Assembly: GCA_963971425.1 (NCBI GenBank)
Contig: OZ020518.1
Span: 201,001 to 265,000 of the forward strand
Origin: Bryoerythrophyllum caledonicum
Lineage: Eukaryota; Streptophyta; Bryopsida; Pottiales; Pottiaceae
DNA: 64,000 nucleotides
Reading direction: 5' to 3'
Shown here: piece by piece, positions 44,582-55,240 of the stretch
Layout: each line of letters starts with the position of its first letter
Position numbering within the stretch: position 1 is the stretch's first letter
Program-made: the position numbers and the translations under genes
Notes under the pieces: model-generated
Told to the model about the DNA's origin: nothing
The model's database searches: none
Seen by the model: only the letters and a program-made list of their open reading frames with translations

Positions 44582-44878
44582 TCAGATTGGTAACCCTGGA
44601 TATGCCCAAGAACACATGAATGATTTAATGGAATTCTCCTTCCTCTTCAATTCCCTCGTCATGTGCACCAACTCCAACATCGGCCATTTCGTCCTTGTGA
44701 AGTACTCCTTCGAGAGAATCACCACACCAACACGACATTGCTTGATGGCTTTCCACATCAGATTCGGAGCGTTCTCTCCAAGGGGTAAGCAGCTCCGCTG
44801 TCGATCATAGAACGGGTGTCGGTCGCCACACAACAACTTGTCTTTCAGTTCTTCCGCGAAGCGCCTCTGTGCTCCACT
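44582..44878 (-). pseudogene. TIR-domain exon fragment (plant TIR/NLR type) within repeats
   Basis: The minus strand reads SGAQRRFAEELKDKLLCG, then HPFYDRQRSCLPLGENAP, then AIKQCRVGVVILSKEYFTRT, then WPMLELVHM, and stops at TGA (44,584-44,582). This is the TIR order: box 1 remnant, the D-x-x-x-LPLGE loop, SRVGVVILSKxY-like box 2, and W-x-x-EL. The Asp/Glu positions used by NADase TIRs are partly visible. Upstream (44,879-44,900) the DNA reads as the end of an intron (TTTTTCTCAGCTTCAG), so a genomic exon was copied with its acceptor site. It has no start codon or partner domain (NB-ARC or kinase). It is probably a gene fragment carried by the surrounding GTCCG-rich transposon. Confidence 0.6.
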
Positions 44879-44975
44879 GAAGCTGAGAAAAATTATGTAC
44901 TAGTAACATTGAAAACAGATGTAGGACATTGGGATTGCGGGTTTCGCAACCCCCAAGGGAGAAGATGAGATCCCC

Positions 44976-45001
44976 ACCGGGAGACCAAGGGGTCTCCCGG
45001 T
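44976..45001. repeat. Perfect 11-bp stem hairpin
   Basis: ACCGGGAGACC, loop AAGG, GGTCTCCCGGT. A weaker outer pairing (GCAACCC near 44,946 with GGGTTGTG near 45,013) could extend it. Confidence 0.85.
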
Positions 45002-45254
45002 CAATCCCCTCCGGGTTGTGATGACATACCTACTATTGTGGTAACTCCGAAGGTACTGCCATATTACTTCTGTGTAGAGCCTTAAAATTCTGAGCCTTTT
45101 TCTTTGCACACTATAATGAAGACAAGAAAGAAAATGAGCCGCATTTTTTAGAGACGTAACACTGTCACAAATCAAGAAGGGAATACAAGAACTGTACATG
45201 TTTTCAATCATTCGGTTTTGCCGCAATCTTTTGGAAACTCAATCTTGGCTCCTC

Positions 45255-45414
45255 CATCTCCGCAGCGCCTTGTGTGCATCACCTACTGAGCACCCCATCT
45301 CCGCACCGCCTTGTGAGCACCCCCATTTCCACAACGTCTTGTGTGCATCGCCTTCAGAGCAACCCCAACTCCGCAGCGCCTTGCGTGCACATCATTCTGA
45401 GCACGCCCATCTCC
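45255..45414. repeat. Tandem repeat, about four units of up to 42 bp
   Basis: Units around CTCCGCAGCGCCTTGTGTGC followed by a variable AGCACCCC segment. The second unit is shortened. The array stops exactly where the inverted repeat starting at 45,415 begins. Confidence 0.8.
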
Positions 45415-45415
45415 G

Positions 45416-45499
45416 CAAATATACATATTATGAATATGAATGAAGTGCGTGGAAGCCCACTAGAGCAGTGCAACAATATAGCGTCAATCAGGATTGTCA
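45416..45499. repeat. 85-bp inverted repeat, left copy (partner at 51,637-51,721)
   Basis: AATATACATATTATGAATAT to GATTGTCA. The reverse complement of 51,637-51,721 matches with about five differences. It may be the terminal inverted repeat of a 6.3-kb GTCCG-rich transposon now split by nested insertions. Confidence 0.8.
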
Positions 45500-47340
45500 C
45501 AAAAACTCACAGAAACACGAGGTGCGCTCCTTGTCCCGATCTTTCGAGTTGTTCCATCACTCTTTGACAACGCACGCGTCCAAGAACGTGAACGCGAACA
45601 AAATCAAATCATGCTAAGTCCCAAAATCCTCAATTAAATGCTGAGAACCGTGGCCTCGGAGACTTATAGGACACCCTGAAATTACTCAGTACCATGCTCC
45701 CACCCCGATCATGAATTTCCAACAGTGTGAATACAATGGTTACGAACTTAATCTCCCGCCGCGAACTTTCTCACCTTACACAACCGCTCTTGTCCTTGTA
45801 CATTACCAGAGGAGACCACAAACTTTGGACGGACCTCTTTGCGAATCGCATCCACAATCTTTTCACGAAAAACGATTTTCTGTCCTTTTGATCACAGCTC
45901 CAAACGTTGTACAGATTCATCAAAGAACTCTTGCACCAACTTAACCCATTCGCCAACATCAATATTGTATACCCGGTTGCTTTCGACATTGGCCCACTTC
46001 TCCCATATCTTCGACCACTGCTCATGCTTCGCTCGATCACGACATTTATCGTGGGATATGCCCAGAGTTGTCAGGACGCTCAACATCCATGACGTCCGGT
46101 TGTCCGGACGAAGGATGTCCTCGGCCCCATGCGGACGTCCAGTGACATCACTCACTTTGGTCAGTTTACTCAGGGATAAATAGCCGTCCGCTATCCCAGC
46201 CGACCGCCCGGCAGACGGCGCCGGGCGTTCACCACCGGAGGCGACCGAGCTGCGGACGGCCATTCCGTCGGCAGGGGCGATCACACGGCCGGCCGCATGG
46301 GCCGACCACCGTCCGCCGTCTGCCACGGCTGACCGCCTTCTTTTGACAGCGCGACTGACCGTTTTGCAGTCGTTGTTTCACCTTCCGCTCCCCCAACCTC
46401 GTTCGCTAGTAGATTGACATCCTCCCGTCTCCCAACGGTTTTAATCACCTTGAGTATAAAGAAAACAGCACATGGAGCCTCACTTGACGTCCGCACGGCG
46501 GTCGGCCCTTGGTCGTCCGCGCGGCGGTCAACCCTCACTCGTTCGCGCGGATGGTTGCCTGGCTGTCTGCACGACGGTCGGTCTCTGCCATTTGAGCGCC
46601 CTCTTGCACTAGTACAAAATCGAGAAAACAAACTGCATTGGATTTGGAGTTGCGGTTCATTTGACCATGCTGTCAGAACAGTCTGCACTATTCCTAAATA
46701 GGGCTGTCCCGGGTTTTTTGGCCATAACTCTCTCATTTTTGGAAATTTTTAAACGTATAATATACCGTTTTGAAAGCGTCTTGAAAACGCGCTTCTAGTA
46801 GTAAAAACTGCTCAGCGGACGCCCAAGGGCCGACCAAACGGCGGTCGGCTTTGCAGTCCGCAGAGCGAACGCCCAAAGATCGAACAATGTGCGGTTGGCG
46901 AGGCGGACGGCTGGGGGGGACGCCCAAATGGCAAAAACCGACCGCCATGCGGACGGCCTGGCGGTCAGCCATTCCAATATGCTTGTGGTTAGTAAAGAAA
47001 GAAAATGATTCAACATTTCTTATGTAGTCTATTTTAAGTATAACCACTGTTCACAAGTTCTATTTTTGATATGTTTCCAAGCGCGTAGGATATTTGGAAT
47101 GGAATATCCAATTGTATTCGCATAAAATCTTCGAGACATTCCTTTAACTAGTAATGCATGTGGCTCTTTTTCCTTATTTAGACTGCACGTGCAATTTCAA
47201 ACTACCCAAAAAAGAAAAATTCTAAATCACTTTTGTGTTGCCAAAGAGCAGAGAGAAGTGGAGAAGGGAGGGAGCTGCTGAAACTTGAGGCTTGGTGGCG
47301 TGGTGGCCGTCCGCAAAGCTCTAGGGGCGGATGACATGGC
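45497..47340. mobile_element. GTCCG-rich repeat element, copy 2
   Basis: Direct repeat of 35,105-36,975, starting just inside the inverted repeat at 45,416. The right edge at 47,340 is abrupt (GATGACATGGCA then AT-rich), so a retroelement probably inserted here. Confidence 0.7.
45771..46326 (-). pseudogene. Second copy of the unrecognised element frame, frameshifted
   Basis: Shares KHEQWSKIWEKWANVESN, YNIDVGEWVKLVQEFFDESV and the NRTSWMLSVLTTLGISHDK block with the 35.3-36.1-kb frame. The frame changes near 45,895, so the C-terminal part (45,771-46,040) lies in a different frame. Function unknown. Confidence 0.5.
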
Positions 47341-47871
47341 ACTACTAATTTATTAATTAAGAGATGTGAGGACTAATGAGTGCTAATTTTCTAAACTTGA
47401 AAAAAAAAATTATAAAAAAATACTGAATGAAAAAATAAAAATAAAGTAAAAAAAATGATTTCAAATGAAGAGTAAATAAAGATTTCAAAGGAAAACTAAA
47501 TTGGAGTGAAATATTTGAAAAATAATAAAATTTTTAAATTGAAGATTTAAAAAAGAATGGAAAATTCAAAGCTAAAATGAAAATAAATATTATGAAAGTC
47601 TAAAGTGGAAATTTAACCAAAAGAGTTAAGTTATTGGAGAAACTTGAAGATAAGTGTGCATGAGACATATTTATGAAAGCAATGGAAAGCGAATCAAATC
47701 AACAATTCTTAGAGAAGAAAGACAAGTATGAAGAAATGCTATATGGAGCTTAAAGAGATTAAAAGAAAATAATAAAAAGGAAAATGGAGTGCAAAAGATC
47801 AAGTTCAAGGACAAAGGTCGTTGAAGTCGACGAGGACGTCTTTAAGCTAAGAGGAGGGCTATGTAGAGCCA
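47341..47871 (+). mobile_element. 3' internal end of an LTR retroelement with polypurine tract
   Basis: AT-rich remnant ending in CGACGAGGACGTCTTTAAGC and the purine tract AAGAGGAGGG (about 47,859-47,868), immediately before TGTAGAGCC. This is the arrangement expected at the internal/3'-LTR border. The coding sequence is lost. Confidence 0.5.
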
Positions 47872-50420
47872 AAATGACAAAAATAGCTTTTTCCAAAAAT
47901 TAAGTGTAAAAAGGGTTGTAGATATATGAAGAATTAAATAATTAATGATTGAGTTTACACTAAGTAGTTAATTAATTAAAAAGTACCTATTCATATCCAA
48001 GAATTAAGAAATAATGGGCTAAGGGTTGAACTCACACCCTTTGGGTAGGGTGTACCTTTACATGAATAGATATGAAGAGATGTGAAAATTTAGTGGAATT
48101 AATCTTAATGGTTAATAGATTTAGTGAAAATCTCTTGCCAAGAGGTGTACCTCTTGGATATTGAGTAGAATGACTAGCTTGAATTTTTAGCATTCTTTGC
48201 CATAACCATAGAAATTCCTTGAAGGAAGATTGGAGTGAGCCCCAGCTTTAGGTGAAAAAGCTAGTTGATGACTTTTAATCTTGTAAGAGTATTTTATTTT
48301 AGATATATAATTATTATTGAATTTGCATATGTAGAGTCTTGTGTGTGACTTGAGTCATATGTATAATTGCAATAATATGTGAACTTCATTGAATAAATTT
48401 GACATTGTTATTTGTAAATGCAAGTGCATGCATTAGGTATTGGTTGAGGATAAAATTCTTATACATAAATGCATCATATATTTATTCTTCATGGAATAAG
48501 TTAGGGAAATACCCTAACTATTAAGGTTGTGTGTGTGACCTTGTGTGTGTTGGAGTATTAATCATAAGTGTGAGGCTTAATTGAGTTAATACTAAATTAA
48601 GTAACTTAATGCATAAGGAGTGTAGTGCATAAGTACTTAATAGGATCTCAAGTGTGAGTGAGCATAACTTGAGTATCTTAAGACTAAGAGTGGAGTTATT
48701 ATTCATGTTAGGGCCGCTCACACTATGCCCAAGTCAAGAGGTTGACCGTCAAAATGAGTGGCGAAACTATGGTGAGAGGCCAAATTTTTTTGCCAAAAAA
48801 GTACATTAAATAATATAGATTGAAGGTTTGGCCGGTCGTGGTGTAAAGCCCCAAAGGCCAAGTCCAAAGTCCAAACTCCATATCATTACGCCAAAAAAAC
48901 CAGCCGATAAAAATCAGTCCAAAAAATCAGCCCAAAAAAATCAGCCAATAAAAATCAGCTAAAAAAATCAGCCAAAAAAATCAGTCCAAAAATTCGGTCT
49001 CTTTCATCTAACGGTTTAGATCTTGTTAGTTTTTGATTATTTTAATATAAAAAAATCAACGGACTCTTAATTGTAGTTTGGGTTGACTAAAATAGGCGAC
49101 CCAAGTTTTGCCGTCGTTTTGGCGCCAAAACAACCCAAGAGTGTTGCCATGTAGGACGACAGCCTTTGGAGTTTGGGCACAAGTGTGAAGGGCCAAAGTC
49201 CGGACTTTGGCCATTCTAGCAATCTCATTGGTGGAAATCGACAGCCTCTCAATTTGGCCACCAAGTGTGAAGCGGCCCTTAATGCAATTTATGCAATAAT
49301 CATCAAGAGTGGCATATCTTGATGCCTGGCAAAGAGTGTCATATTATGCATACATATAATTAGCATTAAGTCTAGCCTTAATAGAAAGGATTCTTTAAGG
49401 TAGACTAATTTATGAGCATTTAAAAGAATCTATCATAAGAGAGAAAGTAAGGTACAAGTCCTTAAGAAAGACTTAAGCAAGAGCATAGAAACTTAAAAAT
49501 CTTAATTCCAAGTTTGGATAACATAAGCTTATGAAGATTAAGACCTTAAGTACCATGAGACTCTTAAGTTTAAGGGCTCGGACTTAACGGTGTATGTGGG
49601 TGAGAACATGGGATATCATTTGCATTCAACGAGATGCATTCTCTGCTTTGGTAGTCTTAAGTCGGAAACTTAAGAACATGGTAAGGCTGATTTGGTCTAA
49701 ATTGTGCGGGTTCTTAAAGAATCAGTTCGAAGTAAGAGTGTGAGTGCTTAAGAACCTTAAGACCAGGAGCTGTGTCCTTAAGAACATGGAGTCGACTATG
49801 AGTGAAGACTTAAGTAACAGTCATATATCTTAAAGACTAAGTGTTACGGCTTATGAGGGATAATGGTAAGTGTAGAATACTGTTCATCTTAAAGGGTTAA
49901 TTGTGGATGAGTGAACTTAAGTGGAGACTTAAGAAGTGAACTCCTTAAGACTTAAGTTAACTTGTATGTGTGATTTTTTGAGACTAATCCTTGTATTAAG
50001 TACGTGATCACGTGGATCAAGTGGACGGACGTGAGAAGTGGAACGAATTGCATGAGGTAAGACTTTGAATTCTTAAAGGGTGTAATTAAAGAACCAATAC
50101 AATGAGAATTAATAGAATCTTCCATTAGCCCAGTGTGGCATATGTTTAAGAGTTAGTGGCATAAGCATAATCTTAAAAGGACTAATGTTCCTTTTTAAGG
50201 CACAAAAGATCCTTTGGGGTTATACTTTGTGGATGGACCCCTTAAGAGTGATGCTATCAACTATATTTTCCTAAAATCTACATAGATAAACTTAAGAATT
50301 AACCAAGAAGATAGCTTTAACTACACAATTAAGCTTTAATTACTTAAGACTAGGCATTTGATCATCGCCGTAACAAATCCTATTAGGGGTGGGTATACTT
50401 GGGTGTTTTATTAGAGTGGT
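47872..50420 (+). mobile_element. LTR-like block 2 (3' LTR), TGTAGAGCC family, with nested MITE
   Basis: Begins TGTAGAGCC after the polypurine tract and parallels block 1 at 41,898. A 568-bp MITE interrupts it at 48,711. The right limit is uncertain; a similarity near TACTTGGGTGTTTTA (50,396) still matches block 1. 50,420-50,990 is AT-rich without a gene. Confidence 0.55.
48711..49278. mobile_element. 568-bp MITE, PIF/Harbinger type, intact ends
   Basis: Ends GGGCCGCTCACACT and AGTGTGAAGCGGCCC are inverse (one base inserted), flanked by TTA on both sides (48,708-48,710; 49,279-49,281). GGGC-type ends with TTA duplications define Tourist/Harbinger MITEs. The centre (48,899-49,005) holds short AAAAAATCAGCC tandem units. 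Confidence 0.85.
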
Positions 50421-50999
50421 GAAAAATCACTCTACATGGACACATGATTTATTATTGTTTTTAATGGTATGTGGTACATTCCTAATCTTTTGTAGGGCAC
50501 TTATGTTTAAAGTATTTATTTAGAGAACTTGCACATTACATTCTAGTAGAAGCTTATACTACCCCTTATGTATGGGGACTTGTGTAACTCCCTTGCTATT
50601 GGACAAATGTTTTTTTTTTTGGAAACTTGAAAAGTCTCTTATTTTTACCTCCTTAATCTTTTCAATATTTTTCCAAATTCCCATGTCAAGTGGTGCATTC
50701 ATTTCTAGTCCCTTATGTCCGCTCTAAAACCAATAGGGAGCTAATAAAGGTGTTCCTTATTGGAGAGCATGCCATTAAGGGACAAAAGTCGTACTTTCCA
50801 TTTAGCCTTCTCTTCTAGAACCAGGGAATGACATAATATGCGTGTCATTTTAAGTGCGTCGCGATCTTGTCAAAACCAAAAATAAGGCACCCTATACTCA
50901 ATTGTGCATCCGCTCCATGATGAGGAGGAGTGCCTTAGCAAGGACCACAATGCACCCGAAATGCCCGCCAGCCCCAAAGGCCTCCTTCTCTTGGATTGG

Positions 51000-51475
51000 G
51001 CGGGGACTTCTCTGTGGTAGGGGCGGGGACGTCCCCGCCCCAAATAGAGGCGTCCCTGCCCTTAATGGCGACGTCCCCTCCCCGGAGTGGAGGCGTCCCC
51101 GCCCCTAATGGAGACAATCCGCCCTCGAGGAAGGCGTCGCCGCCCCAGGGCAAAGATGATCCCACCCCCAATAGAAGCGTCTCCTCCCCAGGGCGGAGAT
51201 GTCCCTGCTCCTATTGGGGTCGTGTCCGCCCCACATTGAGGCGTCCAGGCCCCTAATAGAGACGTCCTCGCCCTCAAGGGAGGTGTCCCTGCCTCCAATG
51301 GGGACGTCCCCTCCCCAGGGCGAAGACGTCCCCGCCCCCAATAGGGACGTCCCGCCCCTAATGGAGACGTCCCCGCCCTCAAGGGAGGCGTCCCCGCCCC
51401 TTATGGGGATGTCTCCGCCCCGGGGCGGGGATGCCCCGTCGGAGGGGCGGGGACGTCTCCGCCCTAGTGCCACCG
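51000..51475. repeat. GC-rich minisatellite of GACGTCCCCGCCCC units
   Basis: About 20 imperfect units of 22-26 bp, alternating GACGTCCCCGCCCC-type and GGCGTCCC-type cores with AATGGGG or AGGG linkers. Open frames through it on both strands are a by-product of the repeat. Confidence 0.85.
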
Positions 51476-51636
51476 TGGTGTGACACGTCTAAACGTGACG
51501 TGTCCATCACAGTAAAAATTTCTAACCTGCAAAAAATTATTGGGCACATTTCAGGCAATCCGTCCGAACCGTCCGCCTGTCTGGTCCGGACCGCCCGTCC
51601 GTTTGTCCTGTCCGATCACCTCAACCCGTCTGTTAT

Positions 51637-51721
51637 GACAACCCTGATTGACGCAATATTGTTGCACTGCTCTAGTGGGCTTCCACGCGCTTCATTCATA
51701 TTCGTAATATGTATATTTGTA
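51637..51721. repeat. 85-bp inverted repeat, right copy
   Basis: Reverse complement of 45,416-45,499. The bases just inside (51,555-51,640) are GTCCG-rich, like the element on the left. Confidence 0.8.
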
Positions 51722-52063
51722 GTTTTGAAAATCTTTAAATTGTTACATACAAACTGTTGATGTGTTTCATTATTTCATATGCACATTTGAGGTTAATACA
51801 AATCTTCCAATTTATAGATACCTTATGTAGTAATGTGGACATTTGAAGCACATCATAATATATGGGATCCACAAATTTTCTAAAACTTTGTCTTGTAGAA
51901 AGGATTGTATAAGCACAAGACAAATAACTCTCAACTCTAAAAGGGGCCAACCTGAATATAATGTTTGTTCATTCTCTACACTAGGCCAATGGCCACAGAA
52001 CATAGGTTGGTGTACCAAAACCACTTCCCCATGCAAGGATAAGCACTTTTGTAAGCTCCTTAA

Positions 52064-52289
52064 CCCTTAAATGTAAGAAGGTGCCATCGGCAGCCAAAAT
52101 ATTCTACATGTATGATGACGTACTTGAACATGTTAAAGTTTAGATATTGACTTGACCTCCAAATAAAAGATATTAGTTGAAAAATTTTCAATTCAAAGGT
52201 ATAAGTTTTGCTAAATTTAAATACACTCTTTGTATTCTACATAGATAAACATGGTCTTGTATATATGGCTCTCGGCTAACATTTCAGGG
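52064..52289. mobile_element. 226-bp MITE, TTAA-flanked CCCTTAAATGT family
   Basis: TTAA then CCCTTAAATGT on the left. ACATTTCAGGG then TTAA on the right. Inverse with one mismatch. This is the cleanest short copy; relatives lie at 6321, 9290 and 63,420. Confidence 0.7.
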
Positions 52290-52350
52290 TTAAAAACCAA
52301 CATGTCATCCTCCCAAGGACTTTTTGGGTGTCCATTCAACGAGGTCTTAA

Positions 52351-53276
52351 CCCCTAAAGTTCTTCATCTATTATACACCAAATACACTTCAAATTTGTTG
52401 ATTCTAGTGCAATGAGTAAGGAAGGAAACAAAAACTTTTATTTTCATTTTTAACTATAAGATTCAAATAAAGACTTAGTACGTGACCAACTCACAAAATT
52501 TCATCAACTTTAACGGCACGGATTGGAAGATTATAGTGTTTAAAGTACAATAAACGGCTCATTTTCTTTCCAACATTGAGTAGATCAGCAAACTTTGACT
52601 TCACTTGGTGTCAAGTTTTTGCACTAAACATGGTCATAATTCAATATAATTATATCAGATTCATATTGCTTCTATGTACACCAATTCATTAAAGTAATAA
52701 AGCACATTCAAAACTTTGGTGCAAGGAGTGGAGGTTCAAAAATTACTATTTCAAGATTGTATTTTTTTGTGAACTAAATATGATTTTGAATGTTCGCCCA
52801 AAACAATCAGAAAGAAGGTTTACACCACATCTTGTAGTAAAAAACATGAAAATTGAAAATTGTGATGGTCTCTAAGTTTTATGAGGAAAAGAAGAATTTT
52901 TTTTATTCTTTGATTGAATGTGTGAAAATGTTTTACTTGAGTTAAGATGCTATTTTACAATAAAGACAAAAACAAATTGGACATGTTCAAAGAAGGTAAT
53001 ATTTTCTATATGAATGAAAAATCTCAATGTCACTAGAATCTTCTAGCAAATATTTTGGAGTTTTCTAGAATCCTAATTTTTTACATTAAATGGTACGAAC
53101 TTTCAAACCACAAATCCACAAGACATAACAAAAGATAATTCCACAAAGCTTTTATTCCGGAAAATCTAGCATGAATTTTTGTTTTTTGTTTTTTTGTTTT
53201 TTTTTAATTAAATTTTTTTCAAGAACATGCCCAAAAATCAAAATAGTCCCTAGAAGAACCAATGGTCCTTTTGGGG
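52351..53276. mobile_element. 926-bp MITE, TTAA-flanked CCCCTAAAG family
   Basis: TTAA (52,347-52,350), CCCCTAAAGTTC on the left. GGTCCTTTTGGGG and TTAA (53,277-53,280) on the right. Internal order and length match 7556-8499. Confidence 0.68.
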
Positions 53277-53869
53277 TTAAAGACCTCACCATAATTAGGT
53301 GGACTATGGCACCATGTTGGCATGGGAATTTGAACTCACAAAATGCTTCACATTGAAAAAGAACCAAGGTAGCTAAGGACATACCCACACGTGTAGCATG
53401 ATTACATATCATGTAGTACATGAAGCAACAACTTCTTATTGTTGCAGCACATATATGATTGTGTCAATTGAGTGCATGGTTTCCAAATCTATATTTTAAG
53501 ATATCAAAGTGTAACTAATTCATCCATACGATAATGCTACTAGAATTGTACCAGAAATTATGACAGTCTTTAGAAATTGAGATTTATGTCCCACGTCACC
53601 TATCTTGTTCTTTGAACAAGAATATATTGGAACACTACCAACACCAAGCACTTCAACCTTAACCACTAAATGCAATAAGTCTCGAGGACGGCTTTTGCAA
53701 ATCTTGGGCACATTTCCATGGTTGCAAATAATATTCAAAAAATATTCTTGAAATTTTGTACAAGTATGGAAGATGACAAGAGGTATGTGGGAGTATAATA
53801 TTTAGTATCATTCATCTTCTATAAAAAAATTATGCCATCCTAAACAAAAACTTCTTGAGTGTGGACATA

Positions 53870-54770
53870 TCACGATTCATGCAACTCCAAAAGCTTTCGC
53901 TAGAACACTCAATTGAACGTGAGATTTTCAATTCTAGCAAGCAATATTATTTCCTTTAACATTATCTAAAACTAATTCTTGTCTTTGGTGGAAAATAACA
54001 ATTTATCCCATGTCAAACATTTTCACACATTGTCACACATTGTCGGTTAAGGTACTAAAAACACTTCTTCTTTGCCACTTGAAACTTTGAAATCTTCATA
54101 TTTTCCACTTTATATTGTTTCCAAAACAGTATGTGGTGTTGAGCTTCATATTCACTGTTCAGATCTCGTTTGGATCACAAATTTTTTTTAATTAAAATTA
54201 CAAAATTACAAAACTCGCAATTTATGACCTTCCACTCCATGCACAATTGCTTCAAATATACTACACCCCTTTTGTACTTCTAAAAATTAAAGTACGGGGA
54301 ACCTATTTCATGCTTAATAGGATGGTAATGAATATAGTCTTTGTATAGTGCAAAGATTTGAGACCAAGTGAAGTCAAAGTTTGTTGATCCACTTAACGTA
54401 GGGTAGAAAATGAACTGCTTTTCCTACTTTAAACACTAAACTCTTTCAATCCATGTTATTAAATTTGATGAAATTTTGTGATATATGACATAATAGTCTT
54501 TATTAAAATCCTCTTATTGAAATTAGAAGTATATGATTATGTTGTCTTCCTTACTCATTGCACAATAAATAATTGCTTTGAAGGGTTTTAGAGTGAAATT
54601 GTCAAGGAAATTTAGGAGTTGACTAGAGTATAGGTTCAGCCCTTCGTGGAATGGACTCCCAACATAAGAAATTGCAAAAGAGCATGCAAAAGTGCAAAAG
54701 TGATGCAACACTCTAATGACAATCATTGTAAAACTTACAATGATTATGATTGTTTTATCTCTATAGGACC
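53870..54770. repeat. Reverse copy of the 944-bp MITE family, ends decayed
   Basis: Read on the minus strand it follows the family order (GTCAAACATTTTCACACATT on plus equals AATGTGTGAAAATGTTTGAC). No clean TTAA/CCC ends are visible. Confidence 0.45.
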
Positions 54771-54939
54771 AAGTGTCCGTTCAAGAGACAGATTCTTTTC
54801 ACCTTGACAGCAGTTTTCTATTAGTCCATACTATCAAAATTCACAAATTCTTTACCGCATCATCTCATATTTACCTATGTGTTATGCATGCATTTAAACG
54901 TCGGTGATATCCATTGTGCTTTGAACTTTTATGGATTGG

Positions 54940-55240
54940 AAAAGTAGTTAATTGGACATGCGATGCCCGAAGTGGACCGTAGCACATATTACCCTACCCT
55001 ATGGTGACTTTGTACATAATAAATTCAAAATTGGGACTTGTCCAAAATTTTGGAAATTTGAAGGGATATGGCTAGGCAATATCCATGTAGTATTAAGGTG
55101 ACACCCACACAAAATATAGGTGATACTCATGCAATACATAGGTGATATCCACTGTGTCTAAACCATTGTAACAATAAAAAAATAACTCATTTGACAGGGG
55201 GTGTCCAAATTATCTGTAGCATATGGTACCGTATCGTTTA
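54940..55240. repeat. Second copy of the 21,121-21,480 dispersed repeat
   Basis: Contains GGCAATATCCATGTAGTATT and TAGGTGATACTCATGCAATA units and the CCTACCCTATGGTGAC-like flank. Confidence 0.45.

Noticed and set aside
44582..44878. TIR frame as a functional defence gene
   Set aside because: No start codon, partner domain or promoter is visible. It begins at an apparent splice acceptor and stops after about 98 codons within repeats.
50854..51483. Open frames of 80-120 codons through the GC-rich minisatellite
   Set aside because: They are created by repeat units whose length keeps several frames open. The products are Pro/Gly/Ser repeats with no conserved start.
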